64,000 nucleotides of DNA, taken from positions 372,001 through 436,000 of the forward strand of contig JAUZTG010000011.1 of assembly GCA_030734395.1 (NCBI GenBank), in the 5' to 3' direction. Under the pieces are notes generated by a model. That model did no database searches, was not told the origin of the DNA, and was given only the letters and a program-made list of their open reading frames with translations. Numbering within the stretch: the stretch's first letter is position 1; each line of letters begins with the position of its first letter. Positions 1 to 13,100 of this stretch are shown here, piece after piece. This stretch comes from Sarocladium kiliense (Eukaryota > Ascomycota > Sordariomycetes > Hypocreales > Sarocladiaceae). The translations under genes were made by a program, and so were the position numbers.

Positions 1-87
1 GAGGTATAAATAGTTGTTGCTGAGAGAGATGTGAGAGTCCAAGGAAATGAGAGTAGGAAAGTGTCGTTTCAGTCGTCGCCAATTATT

Positions 88-2672
88 TTAGTACACGCTG
101 TCCTCGTCTGCTCCCTGAGATGTCATCGAGGGAGTAGATGGGTTAGAGGAAGCTTCCGGGTCGTCGATGTAGCCAACGAGTGCCTGCGCGTGAAGCTTGA
201 AAGATTCACCCATCAGGCGCGTGATTCTGGGAATGATGTTAGCACCTAATCTGTACAGTAGCTTTGGGAAAGTCGACTTACCCCCAGACCACGACTTCAT
301 CCAGCATCTCGCCCCAGAGACGCGCTACGACTGAGCTCAAGTTGCCGATAAGAGGCTGGTCGATATCCTTGGCAAAAAGCTGGCGGACCTTGTTGTACAT
401 AATCAGTTCTTCCTGCGTGGCCGGCTCTTCGTCGTGTTCCAGGCGATAGAGCCAGAGAGAAAGAATGATCATGAGATCAAGGCCACAAAGCGGGTGCTCG
501 ACGCTCCAGTTCGTTGGCGAAGTGCGGGCAACCCATCGAATGCCTTGGACAACCGCAGTCTGAATGCAGTTGTAGCATTCTTCAATCACCTTGATCATCT
601 CGCTCGAGCGCTTTACGCGATCACGAGCGTTTGACATGGCGGCACCAACCTCGTATGGGTCATGGTAGCGCAGAGCCTCCTGCACAGACTTGAGATCAAC
701 CTCGAGGCGCACGCGGGCATTGCGAAGCATGGCGGTGGCGTTGAAAATCAGAGGGTGACCCTTATGAGGTGCACTGAGCGGAACTGTGGAAGTCTCAGGT
801 TCACAGAACTCCAGAGACTTCTCCCAGGTCTCCAAAGCAAGGCGGAGCTTGTACTCGGTAACGACGTCCTGGAGAGCTTCGGGGCTGCGCTTGTGGTACC
901 ACACCTCCAGGAAGAGCGCATTGATCATGACACGAGCACCAAACGCGCTGTACCGCATGTTTTCGCCTTGGAAGAGCTTGTCATGCGCATCGATGAAGGA
1001 TACGATGGGTGAGCTCTGGAGTTGCTCCGGCCAGGTAGCCTCTTCAGCGACATTGAGGTTCCACAAGGCTTCCGTCGACGGGAGCTGTAGGTCCTCGAAC
1101 TCATTGAAGCCGATGGCTGGAGTGTGATTGTACGTCAGCGTTAACAGACCGAAGAAGATGTAGACAGCATAGTACGTGCGTCTGCATCCCTCATCCTCGA
1201 CCCATTCAGCACGAGATGGAGTACAACCTCCGCGAGCCTCTTGACGGAGCTTCAATTCGTACTTGTTGCCTGCCACCATGTTCGCGAGCAGACTCTTGAT
1301 GGAACAGGCCCACTCGAGTCCCTTCGGGTCACCACTCCAGCTGGCAAAAGCCATGTTGAGAAGAGTTGCTTGCATAGTCCAGAGAGGGCACTTGCGGGAG
1401 CTGAAGCTCTCCTTGTTCTGCAGGAACTGGTTGACCAGCATTTTGGACCCGATGTGGAGCATGTAAGCCTGTTCTTGATCGAATGCATAGAGCGCGCCGA
1501 TGCTCAGAGCTGCGAGCAGCAAAGGCGGTGAGACCTGAGAAGGCTGGAATGAGGTCGGGTGCAAGAAAGGCAAATGATGGTGGAACATCCCGAAATAAGT
1601 CGACAAGTAGCGATTGAGCGAGCCAAGGCCTGGAAGGCGGAAACTGTCGATGATTGATCGCTCAATATCGTGCTTGCGGATATTGTCAAGAATCATGTGC
1701 CGCTCGTCATCATTTGCTACCTGAGGAACCCGGAAACCGGCTTGGGCAGACTCGCCCATGGAGGGGCTTTGCGGGACTGGTGTGCCGGCTGTTGAGTTGG
1801 GCAGCGAGCTGATCATGGCATGAAGGGCAGGGACCAATCCGTTGTTGCGGCCAGACAGGGGAGGAAGCTGGTTGGGGTGCGCATGGCGACCAGATCCGGC
1901 GGCGAAGGCTTGAGGAGAGTCGAAGGAACCAGCGCTGGATGTGATGGAATGCGCCTTGGGTTCAGTAACGGACTGAGGCATGAAGCCGTCCCACTGAACT
2001 TGAGGCAGAGCAATGGCACCGGATGGATAGGTGACGGTGGATTCCATCAAGGACGAGTTGTGTGGCGAGTATGCCATGGATGGGCTGTCCTCGTAATTGC
2101 TCTCGTCACGCATCGAGGCGGTTGCTTTGTGGTGTAGGTCAGCAACAAGCATGGCAGCGGCCTCCACGTCGAAGATATTGTCGTTCCCAGCCTCCATCTG
2201 CTCGAGAGCACCGGCATCGAGGGCGAGAGATGATTTTGATGGACCGCCCACAGCGCGGGTCTTGGGGCCAGCTCTACGCTTGCCGTCGCTGTGAAGGGGA
2301 ACGCCGCCATCCTTAGCATGGACAGTGCGGTCATGGCGGAGAAGAAGATCGCGTCGAACGAAGGTGCTGCGACACTTCATGCACTTGAAGGGACGCTCCT
2401 TGGTATCTGTTGAGAGAGTCAGCTTGATACTTAGTATGACTTTCAGAGGGAGGAGATTTGACATGGCTGGGAGGGGATAGAAGATAAATGTTCAAGGGAG
2501 AAATGATTCAGTACGTACGTGAACGTTCGTGACGACTGCGGTGTTCACTCCTGCTGAAGGCTCTGTTGCAGAACTGGCACTTGTACTTGCGTTCGGGTGC
2601 AAGAGAAGCCTTCCGCGAGGACGGGGTCGAGGCCGCTGGGGGCGGGAGGACTGCAACGCTGGCGCCAGGCAT
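88..2672 (-). CDS. C2H2 zinc-finger transcription factor with fungal-specific TF domain (Adr1/AmdX-like)
   Basis: Predicted nuclear DNA-binding regulator of 805 aa. Exons: 2672-2519, 2406-282, 226-88. The first intron splits a tandem C2H2 pair: joining the exons gives finger 1 at residues 32-52 (CQFC...HERSH) and finger 2 at 60-81 (CMKC...HDRTVH). The second intron (281-227, 55 nt, GTAAGT donor, GCTAAC branch point) fuses ...DEVVVWG to ITRLMGES..., extending the C-terminus by about 45 residues past the apparent stop at 278. The middle region matches the fungal-specific transcription factor domain (leucine/phenylalanine-rich segment containing FHHHLPFLHP). The start codon ATG at 2672 was chosen because it gives a short Pro/Ser-rich leader and an intact first finger. 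Targets cannot be told from sequence; Adr1/AmdX-type proteins regulate carbon and nitrogen catabolism, which is family knowledge only. Confidence 0.82.
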
Positions 2673-5600
2673 TTTGACTGCTCGCTAGTCGTAACTGTGA
2701 CGAGAACGCGTTTTTGAATACTGCGTCGACGTGCAAGGGACGGACTGACGGTGCAGGTCAGATTGCGGTGGTTTGTTGGAAGACCGTTAGACGGCTGGGC
2801 CACTAAGGGGCAGTGTTGCGTTGGACGGATGGTTGAATATCGCGTTCTGTGGTGATGACTATCTCCTCTTCTCGACTCCTAGCTCCTCGCTCTCGCGCGC
2901 TCCCGTAGGATTTAAAGTGTGTCGACGATGGACTGCTGCGTGTATCTGCTCATTGGAGACGGTTGTATTCTGGTCATGGAAACACTAATGGGGTTGGTTG
3001 TTTCGGGATCAGAGGCTCGCGATAGCCTCGGGGGGGGTGATTGAAAATAATCAAGTCCGAATGGATCGCTAGCGAAGTGATGCAACGGACGAGGGGTTGC
3101 TACGACGAGCTGTTGTCGAAGGGTTGGGTTGGCGGTGGTGGTGATGAAGGATGAATGGAGAGGAGAAAAGAGGAGGGAGGAGGCTGGACGCGACTTGGGG
3201 TGGGATGGAGGTAGAAAAGTGAGGAGCAGCAACAGCAACGAAGTGGGAGGGAGGCCCCTCTCTCAGAGACGAGCGACTCCTCTTTTTTCTCGGGAGGGAG
3301 AGGAGAGAGAGGAGGGGGTGCTTGGGGGGTGGGCACTAGCCGTCAGTGGTGACAACAGCGATCGAGGGCGCTGAGAGCAACTCAAAGCCCTGAGAGCAGG
3401 GAGGGGGAAGAAAAATGGGGAGAGGGGCGGCGGACAGCGCCCAGTCGACCCGGGCCAGCGCATACTAGATCCACTATCGCCCACTGTAAGGTCGCCGGTG
3501 ACAGGGAGTTGTGCGATTGGAAAGGGGGGCTAAACAGGGCACCAGTATAGTCAATGAGCTGACCGGGCGCCGCAGGAGAGAGAGGGGGAATAACTCGGAC
3601 CGGCGTGCTGGCCTCAGGCCGCGCTAATGGTGGGCAACGGGAGGTAAGGTGGGTGCCAGCGGGTGGAGGGGCTGTCTTGTAGGGGGGGGTACAGGCGGGG
3701 AGGGGGCAGCCTGCCTTAGCTAATTACCTTGCCTGAGGTGGTTTTGACCTTTTTAGCACCGTTGGCTGGCAGCCAAGCCAAACAGGACAAGACAGGCGAG
3801 GCGAGGGAGGGAATGGTGCACGACGCGCATATTGCTCAGCAAGCACAACATCACTAAATGTACAGCTGTCGAACCACCAGACAAGGATAAGAAAACTGGC
3901 AAGAACGAGGAAGAATAAAAAAAAGGAGGGGGAATGCTTGCAGTGGAGGGGGTGGCTGGTGAGACTGGCCACTACACCACTCTACTGCGGCTTCTCCTCC
4001 CTCTCCTGGAATTCCTTGCATTGCGTCCGCTGTCCTTTTCTCCCCGGCCCAGCTGACCTGGCCTTCGCCTCTGTGCCTGAGTGGTATGCGCTGCGTGTCT
4101 CCTCGCGATGCCGCAATCTCGCTGCCCGGGTTTCAACGCTGAATAAGAATAGGACAACCAAGGACGTGTATGTCGCCATATTGCGAGGCCTCATGCCGTC
4201 CCCGTCTTGTTCTCCATATTCGCCCCTCTTCTCAGCTCTTTCCGTATCATGTGTGACTGGCAGGCTGTGGCTGCCCCAGCATCTGTCTTCACTCATTGCT
4301 GCATGCCCAAATGCAAGGTCGAGGTCTTGGGTACCTTCCATAGGTCACGAGTGATCCCCCCAGATCTCACAATCACTGCTACCATCACGCTCTCTCCGTC
4401 TCGTATCTGGCTGGCACGTTCGCATCCCACTGTGGCGTGGCGGTCCATCCCACGCACCCATAGCTTGCTCTTGTGCGAGCCCAACCTCAGCGTTATCCAT
4501 TTGCCGCCTTTGCCCTGTCTAATCTTCTTGCTTTGGCTCGTGTTCCATCTCATCGAACCCCGCGCCCGGGCTGCCCCTCGCCTTCGCGCCTCATCCTGTG
4601 TCGCTGACTGTCACAGGATTTGTGCCAACGCACCAATCCCCTCCATGTGGGGTTCTCGCAGCAGCAGCCCGCTGGTAGCTGCACGCATTGAGCAAGGTGC
4701 CTGTCGGTCCCCCTCTTCCCTCTGGCGGGGCTCTTTGGCAACCGGGTCCTTTGGTCTCTGTTGGCCTGGTGAGCTTGCTTGAGTTCTTTGTCCCATTCTG
4801 GTCAATGTACCTTATGCCCCCAGCTATGGCCACCCGTCTCTAAGGTATCATTTTAGCGTGAGGACAGGGATCATTAGCAACGCGATAGCACGTCGCGGGT
4901 CTGTCCAATGAGTGGGGCGCCGGCCCTCGAGCTGCTTGTGCCACTGGAACTGGATTCATTGCCAGTGCTTCTGGCGGGGGACAGGATGATGAACCTAAGC
5001 TGTGGATGAGGGGCACTGGCCACCAGACAACGAAGTTAGTCTGGTCCTTGTTTCCTCTCCAGCGCACAACTGGCGCCAACAAGGCAGGAGGAGTGATCAT
5101 GACACAGTGGATAGCGGTACTTTGCTCCGCGCCCTCCCTATGTGATGTCTCGGGTACCTCGTCCAAACCGAGCTGTTAAAGCGCTAGCCAAACGTCGTTG
5201 AGATCTTGTTTGTTCCCAAGCCACTCACTGCACTCTACCGAGAGCCCTTCACAACAGCTATCAGTCCGCTAACCTCCAAGTTCGACTCTTGCGAGCGGTC
5301 AGCTGACTCCAGTGAGGGGTCGTACTGTTCTTCTTAGGCAGGTGTCCGACTGCGGTCTGCCCCTCCATCTTCGCAGGATGGAACAAGGCTTGAGAAGTCT
5401 CGACTACGGCGACTCGGTCTTTTCGACGCCAGGGAGAAGCTGTCTGTGCTTCGGCTCGGCGCGTCGCAGACATCGCGGTCGACCTTGGCCCATACCAGGA
5501 TGGTATGATTGGGTTTCCCGTCAGTGTGTCCCCTATTTGCAGTCGTCGTTCCTTCTTGCTTCTGTTCGCCCTGCGGAAAACTCTGACAGAAAAGGAGAGG

Positions 5601-8600
5601 TCCCATCAGAGGGGATCGAGGCCAACCCCTGATCATCCCATTAAAGACGGCGTACGGGAGCGCCAACACGGGGCAGGCGGAAGTTGGCACAGACAGGGGT
5701 GAGACCAGGATGTCAGGGCTAAGGTCTTCGAGTCTGAGGGCGCCCGGCACTGTACCTGCGTCACTCTTCATGAATTTTGCGGTGCGCTGCCTCCGGTTGG
5801 TCCTCATTTGTTTGTCCCCCTTTCTTTGAACCTTTCCGCCCTTACACCTCGTACCTCAATCCTGACAGCGTCATAGCATGCAGTGGTGCCAATGCAAGAC
5901 TGCGGATCCTTAAATTGCTTCTGTACCGTGCTGAGGGAGCTTGACCGTCGATGCGCGGTCGATGTGGTGAGAGATGGAATGCCCAGCATACCATTCCTGT
6001 CCTGTCACCGAGACCGCTCACCAGTAAGACTCCTGTCGGTGAGACCATCATGTATCGCTTGATAAATGGTTCTGGCAACAGCCAAGCGAGAGATCGTGGA
6101 CAACACTGCGCCAATCCCCCACCTTCACCACGCGGTCGACAGGGGGCAGTAACCGCCTCGTCTCTCGCGCGGCGATCGCCTCACTCTTCGAACGGAGTGA
6201 CTGTCCAGAACGGCGACGGTGCTAAACTCATCAGGGGAGCATAACAAAAAGGTCTGGACAGGAGCCATCAGGTATCTCGTGTAGCCACAAATAGCACGAG
6301 CTCGGACGCGAGCTGGCGTCAGGTGTAGGCGATGACCAGGCTACAACGTCGCGTCATCATTTGCTGGAACATGGCCCCAGGTGTTCCGGATGCTCAGAGT
6401 CATTGAGCAAGCGTCCCACGATGGCGTTCCAGCGCGCCGGCACGAGCCCAGGGCCGCACCTTGCATCCGCGGACGACGGGAGATGGGGTCGATGGAGCCG
6501 ATGGAGTTGATGGAGCTTCTCATGTGCTCCCCGGAACGCGCATCCCTGTCGACAGCCTTGCATACACACTGTACATGTTGCGGTGACAGCTACGAGCTCA
6601 CCGCATGTAGTCACAGTGCGCGTGACGGCATCGGCACGGTTCCCTAACCTGGAGCACCCGACTTGGAACACCTCATTTCGTGTGATAAACACTGGTAATT
6701 TCAGTGCCACACATTATTGACCCAGCTAAGACGTACAAGATTGAGCATGAGCTGGTTGAGTCGAGGGTGGGAAGTCAATCCTGATCTGACCAGAGCTCGA
6801 CCCGTGTCTGTGTCAAGGTTCATCGGCGTTCTCGACGCGCTTGGTCCTCGACTGCTGGTTTAGTGAATGCAAGTCGCGGAGAGTGAGCTTGGCGTGGATT
6901 CCGTTGGCCTATAGCGCCAAAGTGCTGCCACAAAGCAGAAGTGATGGGAAATCAGAGATTTTACCACCATGCAGAAGAGATCCAACGAGTCAACGCGACT
7001 GCTGGAGGTCGAAAGGGGCCTCGCTAGGTTGGCTAGGATGCTGCCAGGATGTTGAGATCGCGGTGAGAGATGCTCTGCACGGTGATGAGCGGTCAAGATG
7101 TCGGGAAGCGGATCATATGGCACCGAGCATGTCACATACGTGAGCGAGCCAAAAAAAAAAAAAAAAAAAAAAAAAAAACCCGGACAACGAGCTGCATAGA
7201 TCCCACTTGGCTGCAGACCGTGTCGTTAGTTGGCTGCCTTGGAGAGAGAAGCGGTGTCGAACATACTTCTGTCAACAGATATTCTGTTCCGATGCCTGTA
7301 CATATTGGTGGAGCAGATGAGGAAGGGAATCTTCCGGGCTGTAAAGGATTGAATCTGTAAGAAATCGACAATCTCTGACCCAGGTATCTTTGCCTCAGCC
7401 AATGCAGGCGGACGTCGAGTATTTTCTGCTCTTCACAGAGTCCTCAAATGTTGGTTGACTTGCCTAAGCCGCTGCCTCAGGCCGTTCTTGATCGTCGTTG
7501 ACGAGAGGCAGGAACTACTGGTCATGCATCGAGACTGGCAGGAACCACCCTGCTGGGCGCAGAAGTATTTATCTACACTGCCTCTATGAGAATGTACCTT
7601 TGAGTAGCTCATGTACGTCGACAACACCGCCTGTTCCATCTATCTCATCCAGTCGTGGTACATAGTCACACTAGGATCCAGCTGGCAAAATACCGTCCTC
7701 TTTGGATTGAGCTCCACGGACCTGCTTACTTCGCATACTGCAGCAGTTGGCCTTGTCGAGCTTTGTCATTTTTTAACATGTCCCTATCAGCTAGTACTGG
7801 GTCGCAAGAGCCGAACCGACCGTGAAATGATCGGCTTTGGTTTGCGGGGTGAACGGCACCAAACCCCTAACGTCACACTTTCAGGATAGTAGAAATTCGT
7901 AGGTGCTCACGTTGAACCCAGACAAAAGCACTGGCTGCCGCAACGAGCGAAATGCATCAAATCACACCCCGCATTATTTCGGGTCAAGTTCACGGCATGA
8001 AGAAGGTTCTTGGAGTGGCATTCTGGAACAGACTCGAGACAAACCACTTCGAAGTGGTGGGTATAGGGTAGCTCCGGTTAGGTCAAAGCGTTGCCGACTG
8101 GGGCTTGAGATCATCCAATAGTTGCCGAGGAAACATTCTCAGGAGGCAGTCTGAAAAGTTTGGAGACACGCGAAGCGCATGCTAACATTCAAAATACGTG
8201 TGATATTCTATCTTCGTTGAAGTCGAATCGAATGCTTCGTTGATACGTAGACGATACATTGGAATATTCCGGGTTCTTTGCAAACCAAGAGACTTGGAAC
8301 GGCTTGAGGCCAAGGGATCACGACATAGTAATATGCCTTGCGGATGAGCGCAGTTTACCCTGTATACAGAACGCTGTATGCCACTCGAAGACGTGTTCTA
8401 ACGGGTTCTCAGGAGCACTGGGTCACGCCACGCCTTCCGGACTGGCATAGTCGTAAGGCTCACAGTCGAATCCGAGCTGGACAGTTATATCTGGCACCAT
8501 GTCGGCAGCAGCCTTCATCCGGCGGGTACAGTAGCTTTACTTAGCTGCCGACGGCGACTCTTTATGCCGGGAGGAAGGGCAGGCACCTTTAATTCAGAAT

Positions 8601-10141
8601 GTCGAGTCTGCCGCCGTCCTGCAAGCTGGATCCAATCATGGGTGCTTGCGAATGACCGGCTTCAGACGGGGATAAGCCGCTGCTGGCTTGCTTTCGTGAC
8701 GACGGGTGCTGATGCCGTAGGATCTGGTACGCGATCCTTGCGCCGTCAACTAGCACCGCCATAGGACGAGCAAGGCATGTTGAAGGGGCCCATGACACCT
8801 TTCTTGTCAGGTTCATTAATCGCCTGATACCGGAGGGGATGCTGCCGATCAAAGCAGCCGGTTTGGATAAAACCCAATCCTTAACTTGAAGGAAACGGAG
8901 ATGTTATGCGGAAAACCTTCCATATGATGATACTGGATTGCCCCTTGTTTTCGTTTGTTGCGGTGTCTATACTGAGGTGGTGGTTAAATGGAGGCAGACT
9001 ACTCCGTACGGGGCAAGGTATTTCGCGTCCCAAATAGACGCGAGGCGGGAAGTCCACGATGGTGAGGTAGCCAGACTGCAGCCAACCAACCGTGGTCTCG
9101 ACAGCCGTGCAGTCGAAGGTCGCAACCAGGATTCGAGTGCTGGGTCGAATATTGGTGGATGAGTCGCGCGTGCAGAGAGTCAGTCAGTGGCCAGCGACCG
9201 TCTACTTTACAGCAAGGCAAAGGCAGACTGAAGTGGCGGCTCTGGGAGTTGTTCCAGAGGTCCCTATTCCCGCTTAGCGCGCGCAATGGCACTAGAGGTG
9301 GGCCATCCACGTTGGATTTCGACCTAGAGGAGGGGAGGGGTCATTTCGGGGGTCCGTGTCCACTTGGGACCTTACCTCATGCACTGCCAGTGGCTGTCTT
9401 CAACCACTGCACCACTGAGCGCCACCGCTGCATCCATCCATAGGTAGGCAAGGTAAGGTAGCAGCCCCCCATCCGTGTTCCCCCTCCCTGCTTGGATTCT
9501 CATCCACCCATCTTCCTGCATTCATCGAACCCCCCCGACCAGTCTCCAGGAGACCAGCGACTTGACCCAAGAAGCGGATCCCTGACACAACACCCACTCC
9601 TGTGTGCGCACACAATCTCTGGTCCATCTACTGGGCTGGGCTGGGTGCATTGCTGGGGGCCGTTGGCTGCGCTGTTTAAACTACTGCTGCTAACACCTAA
9701 CGCACCTATCCTGTCCCTCCTCATCTTCCTCACACCACACAATCTGTCCAACTGATTTAATTGCACCTGGCGAGAGTGGCATGCTTTGTTCGGTTGCCAG
9801 ATTCAACGTGCGCCGTTCCCGGCTCCGGACTGCCATGCTCGGCTGGCTTGCGTCCTGAGATTACCCTTGGACTGCCACTCCTCACTTTGACCGCCTTCCA
9901 CATCGACCACTACCGCCAACCATTGTCACGATCCCTGAACCACGATCTCAGACTGCCGCATTGCGAGCGAACGCCCTCTCGGCTGCAACGACGACAACGA
10001 CATTGACGATAACGACGACAAACTTGTTCTTTCAGCAACCGCTTCTTCAGGTCAAGCTGCCTTGTCCACCCCGCGCACATCTCACGACGCTCGAGCCTCT
10101 ACAACCTCCACTGCATCTCCTAATCCCCTCGCACCGCCATC
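2673..10141. other. Long gene-free interval with the divergent leaders of the C2H2 regulator and the RasGEF gene
   Basis: About 7.5 kb with no coding sequence I can support. ORFs up to 191 codons occur (e.g. 4207-4782 plus, 5334-5807 minus) but show no recognisable domain and biased composition. Positions 3120-3440 are strongly purine-rich on the plus strand, i.e. CT-rich in the sense of the minus-strand regulator, as in long fungal 5' leaders. The last 400 bases before 10142 are C/A-rich and probably form the RasGEF leader. It likely holds two long promoters/UTRs and perhaps non-coding transcripts. Confidence 0.6.
7151..7178 (+). repeat. Poly-A homopolymer, 28 nt
   Basis: An uninterrupted run of 28 A follows GAGCGAGCC. 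No retroposon body or target-site duplication could be recognised on its 5' side, so it is called only a simple repeat. Confidence 0.9.
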
Positions 10142-13100
10142 ATGAATGGCACGGTGGGCACGACACCACCTGGCGTCATGTATGTGCGCGCTCTGTACGA
10201 CTATGAGGCCGATGATAGGACAAGCCTGAGCTTTCATGAAGGCGACGTGATTCAGGTCATCACACAGCTCGAGAGCGGCTGGTGGGATGGTGTCATCAAC
10301 CAAGTGCGTGGTTGGTTTCCCAGCAATTATTGCCAAATCATCACGAGCCCGGACGAGCTGCCGGATCTCCATCAGAATGGACATGTCGAGCCGCTGGACG
10401 ATGATGGCGAGGAAGCAGAATTGTACGACGAGCACTACGAGCAGGATGATTCGTCAGATCTCGACGGTGCCACTGGTCTGCCTATTGAGGGCAATATCTC
10501 AACCCACGATAAGTCGCGGGCTGATTTCTGGATCCCGCAAGCAACTGCAGATGGACGCTTGTTCTACTACAATATGATGACCGGCGATCGCAGCATGGAA
10601 CTGCCTCTCGAATCCCCAACCTCTGCCAACGAGACCGGGCCGCGAGATCGAATCAATGTGCATGTCCCGGATAGGACACGGCCGCCTGCCGAAATGCTGG
10701 CACGTGGTTTCACACAGGATGAAGACGACGATTCAGCTGCATCTGCGTCCGAAGCTGAGGGCGAGTCACTCAAGATGATGCACTCGAGATCTTCGACTGT
10801 ATGCACCCCCCAGCCCAGTGTGAACTGTCTTTCTCACCCCCCATTGTACTGACACTCTCTCCAGGTCCCCCGAGGCGCAAATAGCGCTCTGTCTCCCTCA
10901 GCGTCAATGGATTCGATAAGCGGCTTTGTGCCTCCCATTACCCGGACTAGGAATGATACTTTTAGCAATGGCCAACTTGCTCCAGGGCAAACACCAAACC
11001 TGGCATCCGAAACATCCTTTACAAGCACTACTTACAATCTTCCGACTACTGCTACCGTACCCAGATCCTTCTTCGATGATGGATCTACACCGCCTCTCAC
11101 CTGGAGTCTGCTTGTCTCTAACATGAAGCGAGCGATCGACCGATATCGCGAGGCAATCACCGAGAATAACCGATCCGAATATGTGGCCCGCGCCGAAGAC
11201 ATCTCTGACCATCTTCGGTTGCTTTTGGCTGCTGGCTCTGGGACGACGGATAATCACTCTGGTCAGCCCTCTATTATCTCCACGAACAAGGCTCTGTACC
11301 CTCATTTCCGCGACATGATGTCAAAATTCTCTAAACTCGTTATCTCATCACATATAGCTGCAGCTGACTGGCCTAATGCTGAATCTGTCCAGAAATGCCT
11401 TCAAGAGGCAGATGGCGTTCTGCTTGGTGTTTTCAGCTACGTCGAGGTTGCGAGACAACAAAGAGGAGAAGAGATTCCTCGCCTATTTCCCGGATTTGTT
11501 ATCAGCAGCTCTACAGGTGGGAGCTGGCAGAACAACGGACTGGGGCCTCGCGATCCGATCACGGCCAACTTTCTTGAAGACGATGAGGGCGTCATTGAGC
11601 CTACTGCTGTGCTCGATGGCCGGCTACTGGAGAGGCTTGATGAGCACAAGCGCATGCTTGTGTCAAGTATCCGAGAACTCGATAAGACCTTGATCACACC
11701 TGAGGCGATCGTCACACCATATCGGCATGAGATGATCGGCAACAACGTCTGTCATGCTGGTGGTCGGGTTGTAGAAAGCTTCAAGCCTTGGATATCTCTC
11801 ATCGAGTCGATCGACCTGTCATCCTTGGGTAACAGCTTCCAGACGCCACAACTCACGGACTTTGGCACCAACAAACAAAGTCTGTACGACAACATTTCCG
11901 ATCTCATTCTTGGTTGTCAAGCCGTCGCTGGTCCTTTGGCAGATGAGTGGAGCGAGGTTCGCGGCGAGTCACTTGAGAACAGGCTGGAGTATGTTCGTCA
12001 ATGTGCCCGAGCTCTGGAGACCAACGCCTCGCACATTGGGTTCTCGCTGCAGTTGCTTTCCGAACAGGTCCAAACCAACCTTCAACACAGGCACCCAGCC
12101 TTATCAAGAGAAGATCTCGGTGGTCGTGGCCAACTACAGAGAGTCGAGACCATGCCATATGAAAGGCCTCATCAACGTACGGACTCGCGAAACGCTGCTG
12201 TACGCCCGCCATTACTTACAGCCCAATCTTTCTCTGAAGGCGACCCGCCGCCAAGTAACTTCAGGAAAGGAGACTACTCCAAGGTCAAGAAGATCTTTGG
12301 CGAGGATCCCTCACCTCAAGCACTTAACAATACTGACGACACCCCACTGTTCCTTCGCCTGGACCATGAAGCCGATATATCTTGGGACACAAAAACTTCT
12401 CCACCAACAGTCAAGGGAGGCTCGCTCTTGGCTTTGGTAGAGCAGCTTACAAGGCACGACAAGCTTGATTCTAGCTTCAACAACACTTTCCTGCTAACGT
12501 ACCGATCCTTCACCGATGCACGCGAATTGTTCGAGATGCTCGTCAAGCGCTTTTCTATCCAGCCTCCAGAAGGTCTCAGCCCATCCGACCTCGAAATGTG
12601 GAGAGACCGCAAGCAAAAACTTATCAGGTTCCGAGTGGTAAACATCCTGAAGAGTTGGTTTGACAGCTTCTGGATGGAAGATCACAACGAGGCCTCTAAA
12701 CAACTCATTCGAGACGTTTATAGCTTTGCTCGAGACACCGTCAAATCTACCGAGACCCCAGGCTCAACGCCGCTGATGACTGTGCTCGACCAGCGTCTCA
12801 GCGGCAAGGAAGCTGGGGCACGACGCATGGTTCAGACCCTGAATCAGACCACGCCAGCGCCAATCATGCCCAAGAATATGAAGAAGCTCAAGTTCTTGGA
12901 CATCGATGTCACCGAGTTTGCTCGTCAACTCTCCATTATTGAGTCAAGGCTGTATGCGAAAATCAAGGCTGCAGAGTGCCTTAACAAGACATGGCAGAAG
13001 AAAGTGCCGGAGGGCGAGGCCGAACTGGCACCAAACGTCAAGGCTCTAATCCTACATTCCAATCAGATGACAAACTGGGTGGCCGAAATGATTCTAGCCC

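Noticed and set aside
4207..4782. 191-codon plus-strand ORF in the 7.5-kb gap
   Set aside because: Composition is biased (Ser/Pro/Arg/Leu), no motif, no splice or promoter context; likely chance openness.
5266..5295. T-loop-like AAGTTCGACTCTT suggesting a tRNA
   Set aside because: No matching A box, D arm or acceptor stem could be placed at the needed distance upstream.
5334..5807. 157-codon minus-strand ORF
   Set aside because: No recognisable domain, and several overlapping frames on both strands are equally open.
7151..7178. Poly-A run as the tail of a LINE or processed gene copy
   Set aside because: No coding remnant or target-site duplication seen on the 5' side.
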